A stretch of 64,000 nucleotides of DNA from Frankineae bacterium MT45. Lineage in GTDB: Bacteria; Actinomycetota; Actinomycetes; Mycobacteriales; Jatrophihabitantaceae. The position numbers and the translations under genes are program-made. Positions 45,676 through 53,498 of this stretch are shown here, piece after piece. Below the pieces are notes generated by a model that had not been told where the DNA came from, did no database searches, and saw nothing but the letters and a program-made list of their open reading frames with translations. The number at the start of each line of letters is the position of its first letter. Position 1 is the stretch's first letter. Where the stretch lies: NCBI GenBank assembly GCA_900100325.1, contig LT629697.1:806001-870000 (forward strand). The letters run 5' to 3'.

Positions 45676-46509
45676 TCAGCTGGCGGCCTCGCCTTCAGCC
45701 CAATCGGCCGATTCTGTGTCCCGACGCCCCGCAGACAATTGTCCTTGGCTGGCCAGCGTCACTTCCAGCAGATCGGCGGTGACCTTCACCTCCCCGGTCA
45801 ATGGGGCGAGGGCTGCCGTCATCTGATTCATCCAGTGCAGATATACGGCGTACCGATACGGCGTCCATGCGAGCGCAGCGTAGCGCGTCGTGACCAGGTG
45901 CGGCATGACGCTGAGGGAGTAAACGCGGCTGGCAACGACGTTGTCCAGGATGAGTCCGCCGGGAGCACCGAAGTACAGGAACTTGGTGAAGAACGCTGGG
46001 CCGTAACCGGGCAGGCGTCCCCACGGGGGTTGTAGCGCGGCGGCGCGGGGCGTCACGTCATCGAAGTACCCGCCGACGAGATGGGCGTACCCGTCGATGA
46101 TGTCGGTGCGGGCAGCCGCTAGAGCCTGAGTGAGTGCGGGCTCCAAGCGATTTCCGGCGGCGGAGACGATGGCGTCGTAACGGGAGCGACCGTAGCCTTT
46201 CGTTCCCTGCCCCCACAGGTAGCTCGCTGTGAAGAGGTCAACCGGGGACCGCGTGCCCAGCGAGACCTCAGCGGCGATGGTGAATACGTCACTACGGCTG
46301 ATGCAACCCGAGGTCATGGTTGGTGGTAGCGCGGTCAGCGCGCTGCTCCAGGCGCTCACCGAATATGTGGTGGCGTCTCCACCCACCCCTTCTGGGCCGA
46401 GGTGCCGCGCGCTTTCTCGGACGGCGACTGCGAGGTTGGTCAGTTCCCACGTGGGCAGAGATCGTGCTGCCGCTTCGGAGGCGGCTTGCGCATCGAGTTC
46501 GTACGTCAT
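45676..46509 (-). CDS. 8-oxoguanine glycosylase (OGG)-fold protein
   Basis: The 277-residue soluble product contains DLFTASYLWGQGTKGYGRSRYDAI and GYGPAFFTKFLYFGAPGGLILDNVVA, a helical pattern used in OGG-fold proteins of actinobacteria. I do not see the canonical HhH plus catalytic Lys/Asp of active OGG enzymes, so catalytic activity is doubtful. Such genes are often annotated only by fold. The N-terminus (MTYELDAQAASEAAARSLPTWEL) shows no signal peptide. It lies downstream of the YbjQ-like cluster in the same orientation, 74 bases from the corrected end of the last YbjQ gene, and could be co-transcribed. It is unrelated in sequence to the glycosylase fusion at 27.8 kb. Confidence 0.6.
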   Translation of the reverse strand: MTYELDAQAASEAAARSLPTWELTNLAVAVRESARHLGPEGVGGDATTYSVSAWSSALTALPPTMTSGCISRSDVFTIAAEVSLGTRSPVDLFTASYLWGQGTKGYGRSRYDAIVSAAGNRLEPALTQALAAARTDIIDGYAHLVGGYFDDVTPRAAALQPPWGRLPGYGPAFFTKFLYFGAPGGLILDNVVASRVYSLSVMPHLVTTRYAALAWTPYRYAVYLHWMNQMTAALAPLTGEVKVTADLLEVTLASQGQLSAGRRDTESADWAEGEAAS

Positions 46510-46600
46510 GGCGGGAAGCTTCCCACAGGGTCATGACAGTTTTCCCAGGGTCGTCAGACGACGCAGCGCGGAACCTGATCGCCTTAGCGACCCGAATCAG

Positions 46601-47446
46601 TCAGCGGCACCACCATCGTCGGCGTGGTGATCGTGTGGTCGGCCCGTAGCGGCCGCACCGCAGTCCCGATCGCGAAGAACTCCGTCGTGTGACCACCCAC
46701 GTGTGCGCCAGGTTCTTCAGCTGCACCCCCACGATCCCTTCGGCCTCCAACTGCAGCGCCTCGGACTGCATCCGCGTCATCGCCAGCTCGCGAGCGTCAT
46801 AGAGCGCTTGCGTGAACGTGTCCACCTCAGCGTTCACCGCGAACGTCCCGATTGTGCTCAGGGCCGACCGGTGCGCGACGTGATACACGCAGCTGCCCAT
46901 CACCATTCCCAGCGGTGCATACCCAGCCTGGATCAGCGTCCAGAAGTCCTGCCCGCTCAGATCGGACGTAAATGGTTGGTCTTTGTTGTTGCGCCACACG
47001 CCACCATGCGCCGGCGGTTCCTCACCGATCACGGCGGTCCCAACCGCGATGAACTCCGCCAGGTTGTGCCCGAACTCCTTGAACTCGATCTCCAGTCGCA
47101 CGCCAACGATCCCGTCCGCCCCGAGCGCCTTCGCCTCCGCCTCCATGCGAGTCATCGCCAGCTCGCGCGCGTGGTACATCGCCTGCGAGAGCGTCTGCAA
47201 CTCCTGGTTGGAGTTCCAGCGCTTCATCTGGATTCCGACGTGATAGATGCTCGACCCGAGGACAAGCCCCACCGGGCGGAAACCCGCCTCGCGAACCAGC
47301 AGGAATTCGTTCACCGACAGGTCCGAGGTGAAGAGCGGACGCTCACCCGCCAAACCGTTCGTCCCGGTCCCGCGATTCTCGGCCAGCCGGGTCAACGCAG
47401 CAGAAGACAGCACAGCGGCGCTGGGGCCGGCGTTGGTCTCGGTCAT
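46601..47446 (-). CDS. YbjQ-like (heavy-metal-binding domain) protein, C-terminus frameshifted
   Basis: The product has two tandem YbjQ-like domains: FTSDLSVNEFLLVREAG with LGADGIVGVRL, and FTSDLSGQDFWTLIQAG with LEAEGIVGVQL. After NLAHTW the frame departs from its paralogue and ends in Arg/Ser-rich nonsense. Inserting one base in the CCC run at 46696-46698 restores HTWGGHTTEFFAIGTAVRPL and moves the stop to 46584-46586. This matches VWGEHATEFFATGTAIRQL in the paralogue at 48367-49221. It is thus a one-base deletion or a sequencing error. ATG 47446 overlaps the upstream gene's stop (ATGA); the longer frame to 47566 is rejected. The YbjQ fold forms oligomeric assemblies of unknown role. Confidence 0.85.
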   Translation of the reverse strand: MTETNAGPSAAVLSSAALTRLAENRGTGTNGLAGERPLFTSDLSVNEFLLVREAGFRPVGLVLGSSIYHVGIQMKRWNSNQELQTLSQAMYHARELAMTRMEAEAKALGADGIVGVRLEIEFKEFGHNLAEFIAVGTAVIGEEPPAHGGVWRNNKDQPFTSDLSGQDFWTLIQAGYAPLGMVMGSCVYHVAHRSALSTIGTFAVNAEVDTFTQALYDARELAMTRMQSEALQLEAEGIVGVQLKNLAHTWVVTRRSSSRSGLRCGRYGPTTRSPRRRWWCR

Positions 47447-48333
47447 TCGGTGGCTCCAGATCGTGGGTCGGTCAGCGGGAGGATCGTGAGAAAACTCGGT
47501 GGTGCGTGCGGCGGCAACTTGAAGTGCGCGAGGGCGGTGCCGGTGACGACCACCTCCGCCGTGCAATGGTTAGGTGCCCGTCCTTCGCCATGAATCTGCA
47601 GCGTGATGGAGTCGATCACCGCAGAATCGGCGCCGGCCCGGCGAGCCGCGGCGGTGAAGTCGGCGCGGGCCTGACGCCGGCAGACCGACACGACGTCGGT
47701 GAGCGCATCGATCTCTCCGTTGTCAGCCGTGAGCCGCTGCTGCCGGGCCGAGACGGAGTCGATGTGCCGGATAGCCATACAGGGCGTCTGCAGAAAGCTC
47801 ACCGGCACGACGCCGTTTCGCAGACAGGACGCGAACTGAGTCCCCGACATCGAGGTAGTGAACGGTGTCTCCGGGTGCCTGCGCCCGACGCCACGCACCG
47901 CGATGCCATGCAGGACCAGGTTGAACGTTCCGAACTCGGCATTCGCCTGCTGGGCATGCCAATGCGACTTCTCTACCTCGATCGCGATCACCCCGTCAGC
48001 CCCCAGCGCCTGCGCCTCGGCCTGCAGCCGGCTCATGGCTCGGTTAAATGCGGTGCGCCGGGTCGTCAGCGTTGCCGGCATGCCAACCCGTTGATTCGGC
48101 GGGCTGCTGGTGTACGTCCTGTCCGGAATCTTCTCGGACGGGATGTAGCCCGACGAGAGGAATCCGCCGGGTGCATCGGTGATCGAGACCGCGCCCACCA
48201 CCTCGCTCAGGGCGTCGAAGCCGACCCCGGAGAGCGCGACCAGCTCCTCCAGCGGGAGTGGGCCCCGTCGCATCCCGGCGCGAGCCCGAACGGTCTCCAG
48301 TCGCCGCGCGATATGCGGGTCAGTCGGTGGCAT
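47443..48333 (-). CDS. YbjQ-like two-domain protein, divergent paralogue
   Basis: The 296-residue product is the most diverged of three adjacent paralogues. It still shows FLSSGYIPSEKIPD, the helix FNRAMSRLQAEAQALGADGVIAIEV, FNLVLHGIAV, then FTTSMSGTQFASCLRNGVVP and a second TGTAL strand. The N-terminal 50 residues (PHIARRLETVRAR to FDALSEVVG) are an extra helical region the others lack. No membrane segment or signal peptide is seen, so it should be cytoplasmic. It begins 33 bases after the 48367-49221 gene ends and overlaps the next by four bases, giving a three-gene operon. The function is not known; assembly with its paralogues is a reasonable guess. Confidence 0.82.
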   Translation of the reverse strand: MPPTDPHIARRLETVRARAGMRRGPLPLEELVALSGVGFDALSEVVGAVSITDAPGGFLSSGYIPSEKIPDRTYTSSPPNQRVGMPATLTTRRTAFNRAMSRLQAEAQALGADGVIAIEVEKSHWHAQQANAEFGTFNLVLHGIAVRGVGRRHPETPFTTSMSGTQFASCLRNGVVPVSFLQTPCMAIRHIDSVSARQQRLTADNGEIDALTDVVSVCRRQARADFTAAARRAGADSAVIDSITLQIHGEGRAPNHCTAEVVVTGTALAHFKLPPHAPPSFLTILPLTDPRSGATE

Positions 48334-48366
48334 GGGTCAGCCAATTCGCAGCGAGATCGTCACCGA

Positions 48367-49221
48367 CTAGCGGTCCAGGCCGAGGGTGAACGTCGGCTTC
48401 GGCGCGGTGTCCGGGAGCCGGTGCGATGGATCCAGTTGCCGGATCGCGGTGCCTGTCGCGAAGAATTCGGTGGCGTGCTCACCCCAGACGTGGTTGAGCA
48501 CGGTCACGTTTACCCCGACAATTCCGGTACTTCCGGCCTGCGCCGCCTCGCCCTGCATCCGGGCCAGCGACAGCTCACGGGCCTGATAGACGCCCTGCGT
48601 GAAGGTGACCATCTCCTGATTGACACCGGCCTGCCGCAGCGACTGCATGACGCTCTGGTGAGCAACGTGATAGACGCAGGTGCCGAGGACGAACGCGACC
48701 GGAACCGCACCAGCTGCCAGCAACCGGTAGAAGTCCTGGGCCGAGAGGTCGGAGGAGAAGGCCCGCCCGTCCGGGGCGCGGTGCACTCCCTGACGGTCGA
48801 GCGCGCGCACGGCCGTCCCAGTCGCAATGAACTCCAGGACATCCTGGCCCCACGCGTAGTTCTGCATACGCAGGTTGACCCCAACGACTCCGTCCGCGCC
48901 CAGCTGGTCCGCCTCGGCCTGCATGCGGCTCATCGCGAGCTCCCGCGCGTTGTACATCGCCTGAGTCAACGTGGTGAGTTCCTGGTTCTGTCCCCAGCGA
49001 GCGACCTGAATGCCGAGGTGATAAATCGAGGATCCAACAACGAAGCCGAGAGGTTCGAACCCCGCCTCATTGAGCAGCACGTACTCCGACACCGACAGGT
49101 CGGACGTGAAGACACCTCCCCCGGCCGAACCGGCAGTAGCGGCCAGTCGATTGCTTGCCGCGTCGGGTTCCCACACGGCGCCAGGCTGCCCCTGTACTCC
49201 GCCCCGCCCGAACATCGCCAT
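48367..49221 (-). CDS. YbjQ-like two-domain protein, first gene of the cluster
   Basis: The product of about 284 residues has two YbjQ-like domains. The first includes FTSDLSVSEYVLLNEAG, VVGSSIYHLGI and LGADGVVGVNL then EFIATGTAVRAL. The second includes FSSDLSAQDFYRLLAAG, VLGTCVYHVAH and TGIVGVNV then EFFATGTAIRQL. ATG 49221 is chosen because GAGGAG lies about eight bases upstream; the frame extends to 49323 without support. It is the intact model against which the frameshift in 46601-47446 was recognised. The product is cytoplasmic by composition. The gene leads the three-gene cluster and diverges from the gene at 49359, across about 137 bases that should hold both promoters. Confidence 0.85.
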   Translation of the reverse strand: MAMFGRGGVQGQPGAVWEPDAASNRLAATAGSAGGGVFTSDLSVSEYVLLNEAGFEPLGFVVGSSIYHLGIQVARWGQNQELTTLTQAMYNARELAMSRMQAEADQLGADGVVGVNLRMQNYAWGQDVLEFIATGTAVRALDRQGVHRAPDGRAFSSDLSAQDFYRLLAAGAVPVAFVLGTCVYHVAHQSVMQSLRQAGVNQEMVTFTQGVYQARELSLARMQGEAAQAGSTGIVGVNVTVLNHVWGEHATEFFATGTAIRQLDPSHRLPDTAPKPTFTLGLDR

Positions 49222-49358
49222 ACCGATCTCCTCCATCTCACCGGTCGTCTCGCCGGCCGTCCAGGGTCGGCGGCACCGGGTGCCGGGCTCAGTATGCCCG
49301 CCGAATCGCCGTATTGGTCTCATCCGACGGACGACTCATATGGCGTACATTGCCTCCT

Positions 49359-49952
49359 GTGTCTGCGCCAACGGATGACGGTTCGGAGCCGGTCCACGCC
49401 AACTCGTCCGACGATTCTCGCCCCGCCGACGGATCGACGTCGCTCGAGCTCACCTGGGACACCCCGCCGGCCGCTCCCCGGCCCTCAACCTCGCTCGAGC
49501 TTCCGACATCGCATCCGGTAGCGCCGCAACCGGTTGGCGAACCAGAGGCGTCGCAGCGGGACCCGGGACCGCTCGGGAACCTCGCGGTGGCGCATTTCCA
49601 ACGGGTTGAGGTGGCGATGCTCAGCCGTATTCTGGCCAGCACCCTGGCCGGAGCCCTGCCGCCCAGCATGATCAAGGTCGAGCGGCGTCGGTCGATGGCC
49701 GATCGCGTGGCCGGACGTCCAGGGCTGGCCATCGGCGTCAGCGTCACCGCTAAGGACAAGACGCTCAACTTTCGCGCTCCAGACGTCGGCGTCGTCGAAG
49801 CCTCGGTCAGCCATACGGTGCGCGGGATCGTCCTCTCCACCAACCAGGTCACCGTCGCCGAGTGGCTCGACGAACTCAGGCTTCTCCTCAATCAGATGAC
49901 GGCCGACGACGCCGCCACCCGTGAGGCGTTGGAGCGAGCGCTCCTTACCTAG
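49359..49952 (+). CDS. Uncharacterised protein with Pro/Ser-rich N-terminus
   Basis: The 198-residue product has a disordered first ~70 residues rich in Pro, Ser and Thr. A compact domain follows: LGNLAVAHFQRVEVAMLSRILAST, RPGLAIGVSVTAKDKTLNFRAP, VEASVSHTVRGIVLSTNQVT, then helical WLDELRLLLNQMTADDAATREALERALL. I do not recognise the family. There is no signal peptide. GTG 49359 (MSAPTDDG) is chosen over more upstream in-frame codons because the reading upstream loses protein character. It is divergent from the YbjQ-like cluster and may be functionally tied to it, as the two share a promoter region. It ends nine bases before the stop of the convergent HNH lipoprotein gene. Confidence 0.72.
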   Translation: MSAPTDDGSEPVHANSSDDSRPADGSTSLELTWDTPPAAPRPSTSLELPTSHPVAPQPVGEPEASQRDPGPLGNLAVAHFQRVEVAMLSRILASTLAGALPPSMIKVERRRSMADRVAGRPGLAIGVSVTAKDKTLNFRAPDVGVVEASVSHTVRGIVLSTNQVTVAEWLDELRLLLNQMTADDAATREALERALLT

Positions 49953-49961
49953 ACGCTGAAG

Positions 49962-51002
49962 CTACTCGCAGGCGACCCCATCGTTGTCGCGGTCGAGCGC
50001 TGCCCGATATCCGGGTTGGCCACGGTAGAGCGGCGCCTTGCCGGCGGCCCGGACGGCCGCACAGTTCGCGTAGTAGACCGCCCCGCCCTGCACCGGTGGC
50101 GCGGGCGGACGTGGCGTGCTGACTGGGGGCGCCGACGTCGGATGCGCGGCGATGGTTGCCCCCACCACGGGTGCCGTTTGACTTGGGCACGTTGCCAGAA
50201 CGCGAGCAATGGCGTCCCTCTCCGGCGGCGTGACCCAGAGGCGGTACTTCTTCTTGATCGCCACCTGCCGCGCGACGTAGCTGCAGCGGTAGCTCGTGTT
50301 CGGCGGTAGCCAGGTCGCCGCGTCGCCGTCGCCCTTCTGTTCGTTGATCGGCCCGTCGACGGCCAGGAGGACAGCCGGGTCATTCGCGTAGTCGATGCGC
50401 TGCTGCGCGGTCAATTGCTGCGCGCCGGTCTGCCACGCGTTGGAGAGCGCCACGACGTGGTCGATCTGGATCGCGGTCGACGTCGCGACACCGCGAACAA
50501 ATCGGATGGTCTTGCCGGTGTAGGGGTCGTGCAGGACGCCGCTGGCGACGACGCAGTGACCAGATCGGTACGTAACGCTGATGAGGTCGCGCGCGAGGAT
50601 GTCGTTGCGAGTGTCGCAGCCGTTGTGGCCGCCGGGGCTGTTGGTGGCATCGGTCCACGCCGGTCCGAACTGGGCCCGGCTGTAACCGGTCTTCGGCGCC
50701 CGACCCTTGACGGGGAGGCTGGCCAGCTCGGCGAGTGCGGTTCCGCTGACCGGCTTGATCGGGGTAGTGGCGCTGGGATGCGTCGACGCGACGCTGCCAC
50801 CGGCGTGGCTGCTAGCCCCTGCGCTGGGAGCCGCCGCAGACGGAGCAGGGGACAAGGGAGTGGGCGAAGCGACGGCGGTGGTCGACTGCCCTCCGCCCGT
50901 CGATGCGGAGAGCTCTCGGTGCACAGTCTGAGCACCGCAGGCCGAGATGGCCATTGCCAGAGCTGCGGCGACGGCCAGCGCGGGGGGACGCAGGCGGATC
51001 AT
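49962..51002 (-). CDS. Secreted lipoprotein with HNH (DUF1524-like) and excalibur domains
   Basis: The product of about 346 residues begins MIRLRPPALAVAAALAMAISACG, a lipoprotein signal with lipobox ISAC. A Pro/Ser/Ala-rich linker follows. The nuclease part has CDTRNDILARDL, VLHDPYTGKTIRF, and IQIDHVVALSNAWQTGA, whose D-H pair is the HNH/DUF1524 catalytic site, then YANDPAVLLAVDG with NEQKGD. The C-terminus is an excalibur calcium-binding motif (YYANCAAVRAAG, then ALDRDNDGVACE). These proteins act outside the cell, probably as Ca2+- or metal-dependent nucleases that degrade free DNA. ATG 51002 is set by the signal peptide; the frame running to 51164 is rejected. It is convergent with the gene at 49359. 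Confidence 0.88.
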   Translation of the reverse strand: MIRLRPPALAVAAALAMAISACGAQTVHRELSASTGGGQSTTAVASPTPLSPAPSAAAPSAGASSHAGGSVASTHPSATTPIKPVSGTALAELASLPVKGRAPKTGYSRAQFGPAWTDATNSPGGHNGCDTRNDILARDLISVTYRSGHCVVASGVLHDPYTGKTIRFVRGVATSTAIQIDHVVALSNAWQTGAQQLTAQQRIDYANDPAVLLAVDGPINEQKGDGDAATWLPPNTSYRCSYVARQVAIKKKYRLWVTPPERDAIARVLATCPSQTAPVVGATIAAHPTSAPPVSTPRPPAPPVQGGAVYYANCAAVRAAGKAPLYRGQPGYRAALDRDNDGVACE

Positions 51003-51336
51003 CTGCCAGAAACCGTATCCCGAGGTGCGGCAGGCGTCCAGGAAGTCTCCCTGCATCCCGTTTGCGCGGCAATATCCGAGGGCGGATGACCGCCGCCCAT
51101 TGATTCCGGAATCTATGGACGTATCGAAGCTCTGCCGCCGAGCGGGATAACGCAGACAATCCAAGTAACTACGCTAGGCGTATTTACAATATGGCAGCCT
51201 ATCTGATAAGGCGGCCATTGCCGTAGTACATATACCCCGAAGAGACGCGCAAAAGAACGTGTTGTGAAATCGTTAAGAGACCGCTAATCTTCTGTGCGCG
51301 CACCTCAAATCGAGTGGCGCTGGCATGGGGGAATTT

Positions 51337-51885
51337 GTGAATAGACCGTGGGCCTGGTTCCGATCGCTGTCGCTGATCGCGCGTATTGCGGTCATTGCTG
51401 GCGGCGTGTTGGTGCTCTTCATCGGAATTGGCATAGCGGCGCCGGCTAAGCACCCGGTCCAGAAAACCGGATTTACGGCAACGCCGTCGAGCACTGCCCC
51501 GACTCCGACTGCAGCGCCAACCCCGACAGTTGCACCGCCCCCGACGGTCGCCCCTGCGGCTACCCCAGCCCCCACGCCGGCTCCGACGCTGACCCCGGCG
51601 GCCACCCCCCGACCGACGACCGCGCCGACGCCCAAGCCGGTCACGCGCAAGGCGACACCTGTACCGACGCCACGATCGACGCCGAAACCGACCGTTGCTC
51701 CTCGCGCTCCGACACCGAAACCGGCCTCTACGTGCACGCCGCTCAGCAACTCGGGTACTTGCTACGAGGCCGGCGAATTCTGCCGAAACTCCGATATTGG
51801 TCGCAGAGGCGTCGCGGGAAATGGTGAGGCGATCATCTGCGAAGAGAAGGCGGGAACGAGTCGGGGTCGCTGGTACCCCGCCTAG
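51337..51885 (+). CDS. Membrane-anchored protein with Thr/Pro-rich stalk and Cys-containing end
   Basis: The 182-residue product has one N-terminal transmembrane helix (LIARIAVIAGGVLVLFIGIGIAA). An ~85-residue stalk of TP/AP repeats (TPTAAPTPTVAPPPTVAP) follows. A small C-terminal module, CTPLSNSGTCYEAGEFCRN then GEAIICEEKAG, has four cysteines that could form two disulfides. Predicted topology is Cys-module outside, tethered to the membrane. GTG 51337 is preferred because GGGGGA lies about five bases upstream, inside the longer frame that begins at ATG 51325. The Cys module resembles small extracellular domains in other actinobacteria, but I cannot name a function. It is divergent from the HNH lipoprotein gene across ~330 bases, which include an AT-rich stretch likely to hold promoters. 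Confidence 0.75.
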   Translation: MNRPWAWFRSLSLIARIAVIAGGVLVLFIGIGIAAPAKHPVQKTGFTATPSSTAPTPTAAPTPTVAPPPTVAPAATPAPTPAPTLTPAATPRPTTAPTPKPVTRKATPVPTPRSTPKPTVAPRAPTPKPASTCTPLSNSGTCYEAGEFCRNSDIGRRGVAGNGEAIICEEKAGTSRGRWYPA

Positions 51886-51919
51886 TCGCCAGTAACGCTA
51901 TTCGTCGAGCGGGAAATCC

Positions 51920-53086
51920 TCACGGGAGCACGGTGAATGAGGCCTCGATTTCGGCGATCTCTGAAGTCTCGGCGAGCATTACGTAGAGCCGGTTTGGTGA
52001 TTCGAAGAAGATGAGGCCGGAGAGCTGGTCGCCGTCCGGATTGGTGTAAGTGGCGACGCGTGCCTGCTTGCCGCGGAAGGTCGAATCATTCTGGCTAACG
52101 ACGGTAAAGTTCCCAAGGGCAGCAATGCTTCGGAGGCCGGCTTGCATTGCCGTCTCGTAGGCGGCGGCCGGCATTGCCGGGGTGAAATCCTCGCTCTCGA
52201 CAGCGACGTGTGGGTTTGTCAGCGCCGCCACGTGGAGCATGGCCTTCTCGCCGCCGATCGTCATCGGGAGCGACTGGGACTCGGGCTGGGACGGGAACCG
52301 GGCTCGGAAATGGCCAGCAGCGTAGGTGAAGAGGACGCCGCCGGTGCCGGTATCCACCGACTGGTTGGCGCTGGCGTCGCCCGTCTTTGATGAGTCCTTG
52401 CTCTTTGCGCCGGCCACCACTCCGGCGATCACGAGCACGATCACCACCGCCAGCGTCACCCATCGCCCAATGTGGCGGCGAGGTTTCGGAAAGGCGGTTG
52501 CGGGCTCGGGCGCGCCGACGAGGTACGACGGTGGGTACGACTGCGGACCGTACTGCGCATTCGGATCCTGCGGTCCGTACGCGGGCGGGGCGTACGCCGG
52601 CGGTCCGTACGCGGGCGGTCCGTACGCGGGCGGTCCGTACGCGGGCGGTTGGTACGCGGGCGGTTGGTATGCGGGCGGCGGCTCGTAACCCGCAGTTTCG
52701 TAAGCCGCAGGTTCGTAGGAGGACGCTTCGTTCGCCGCATGGTCGTAGCCCGCCGGCCCGTAGGTCGGCGGCTGGAAGGCCGGAGGGGCGTAAGCCGGCG
52801 GCCCGTATGTCGGCGGGGCGTACGGCGGTACTTCATATGCCTGCGGCTGGTGCGCCGGAGATTCATAGCCTGGCTGCGGGTAACTAGGCGGTTCGTTTCC
52901 CGACGCGGCAAACGTCGGCGCCTGGTAAACCGGTGGTTGATACGGCTCGTCGGCGGGCGTCTCTGGCCGAGACAGCTCCGACGACTGCGTCGGACCGGGC
53001 GACGACGACTCCGCTGGCACCGCCTCCCGCGCGTAGAGCGAATCGTCGCTGAGCGGTGTCGGATTCTGCTCCGGAGGCGTAGTCAC
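51920..53086 (-). CDS. Pro/Tyr-rich single-pass membrane protein
   Basis: The 388-residue product has a ~190-residue N-terminal region of PPxY-like repeats (PPAYGPPAYGPPAYAPPAYG) rich in Pro, Tyr and Ala. A transmembrane helix (WVTLAVVIVLVIAGVVAG) follows, then a ~150-residue C-terminal domain (FTYAAGHFRARFPSQPESQS, MLHVAALTN, RLYVMLAETSEIAEIEASFTVLP). The basic KPRRH before the helix predicts the Pro-rich part inside and the folded domain outside. Cytosolic Pro/Tyr-rich tails occur in actinobacterial membrane proteins of several kinds, but I cannot assign a function here. The start is ATG 53086. Confidence 0.8.
   Translation of the reverse strand: MTTPPEQNPTPLSDDSLYAREAVPAESSSPGPTQSSELSRPETPADEPYQPPVYQAPTFAASGNEPPSYPQPGYESPAHQPQAYEVPPYAPPTYGPPAYAPPAFQPPTYGPAGYDHAANEASSYEPAAYETAGYEPPPAYQPPAYQPPAYGPPAYGPPAYGPPAYAPPAYGPQDPNAQYGPQSYPPSYLVGAPEPATAFPKPRRHIGRWVTLAVVIVLVIAGVVAGAKSKDSSKTGDASANQSVDTGTGGVLFTYAAGHFRARFPSQPESQSLPMTIGGEKAMLHVAALTNPHVAVESEDFTPAMPAAAYETAMQAGLRSIAALGNFTVVSQNDSTFRGKQARVATYTNPDGDQLSGLIFFESPNRLYVMLAETSEIAEIEASFTVLP
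52571..52680. repeat. 15-bp tandem repeats encoding PPAYG units
   Basis: Units like GGCGGTCCGTACGCG recur about seven times in a row on the plus strand. They encode PPAYG/PPAYQ pentapeptides in the minus-strand protein 51920-53086. Such short tandem repeats can change copy number by slippage. Confidence 0.8.
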
Positions 53087-53498
53087 GAGCAGATGCTATG
53101 GGCACTTAACGCATTCCGTAAGTCTGTAGTGCTCCTAATCATGCGGAGTCGGGTCTTCGCCCAGGCGCATCCTTCTCGCACATCCAACAGCCGCCAGGCG
53201 GACGCCCAAAGTGCCGTCCGATTCACGCTGCGCAGAGCTGGGAAGCAGCAGTTGCGTGCACATCGATCATTCCCGTGGACTCCAGCGCAGAGACGTGAAC
53301 TCTTAGACAATCCCTCGATGAACGAGGCATTTCCACGCTCAGACGCAGGAATGTGCCGCAATAACAAGGCCAAACTGGGCAAGCACCAGCGGCGCGGAAG
53401 CGTCAGCGAGGGTCAATCCGCCGGGGCCGCAGCGCAAGGTCAGACGCCATTTCCATGACGTATAGCCAAGGTTCCACTTTCGAGTTACGTTCAAGTTT
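53087..53498. other. Intergenic region of ~410 bases, no supported gene
   Basis: No supported gene is present: a long plus-strand frame (52472-53458) is a shadow of the Pro/Tyr-rich gene extended into this space. It should carry divergent promoters for the Pro/Tyr-rich protein and the giant DUF11 protein. A 12-bp palindrome GTTCCGCGGAAC lies at its end (53504-53515), just inside the longest frame of the giant gene. Confidence 0.4.

Noticed and set aside
47506-49521. 671-codon plus-strand frame opposite the YbjQ-like cluster
   Set aside because: Arg/His-rich composition typical of a reverse shadow; the minus-strand genes have clear paralogous domains.
52472-53458. 328-codon plus-strand Arg-rich frame
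   Set aside because: Antisense to the Pro/Tyr-rich gene; its repeats mirror PPAYG codons.
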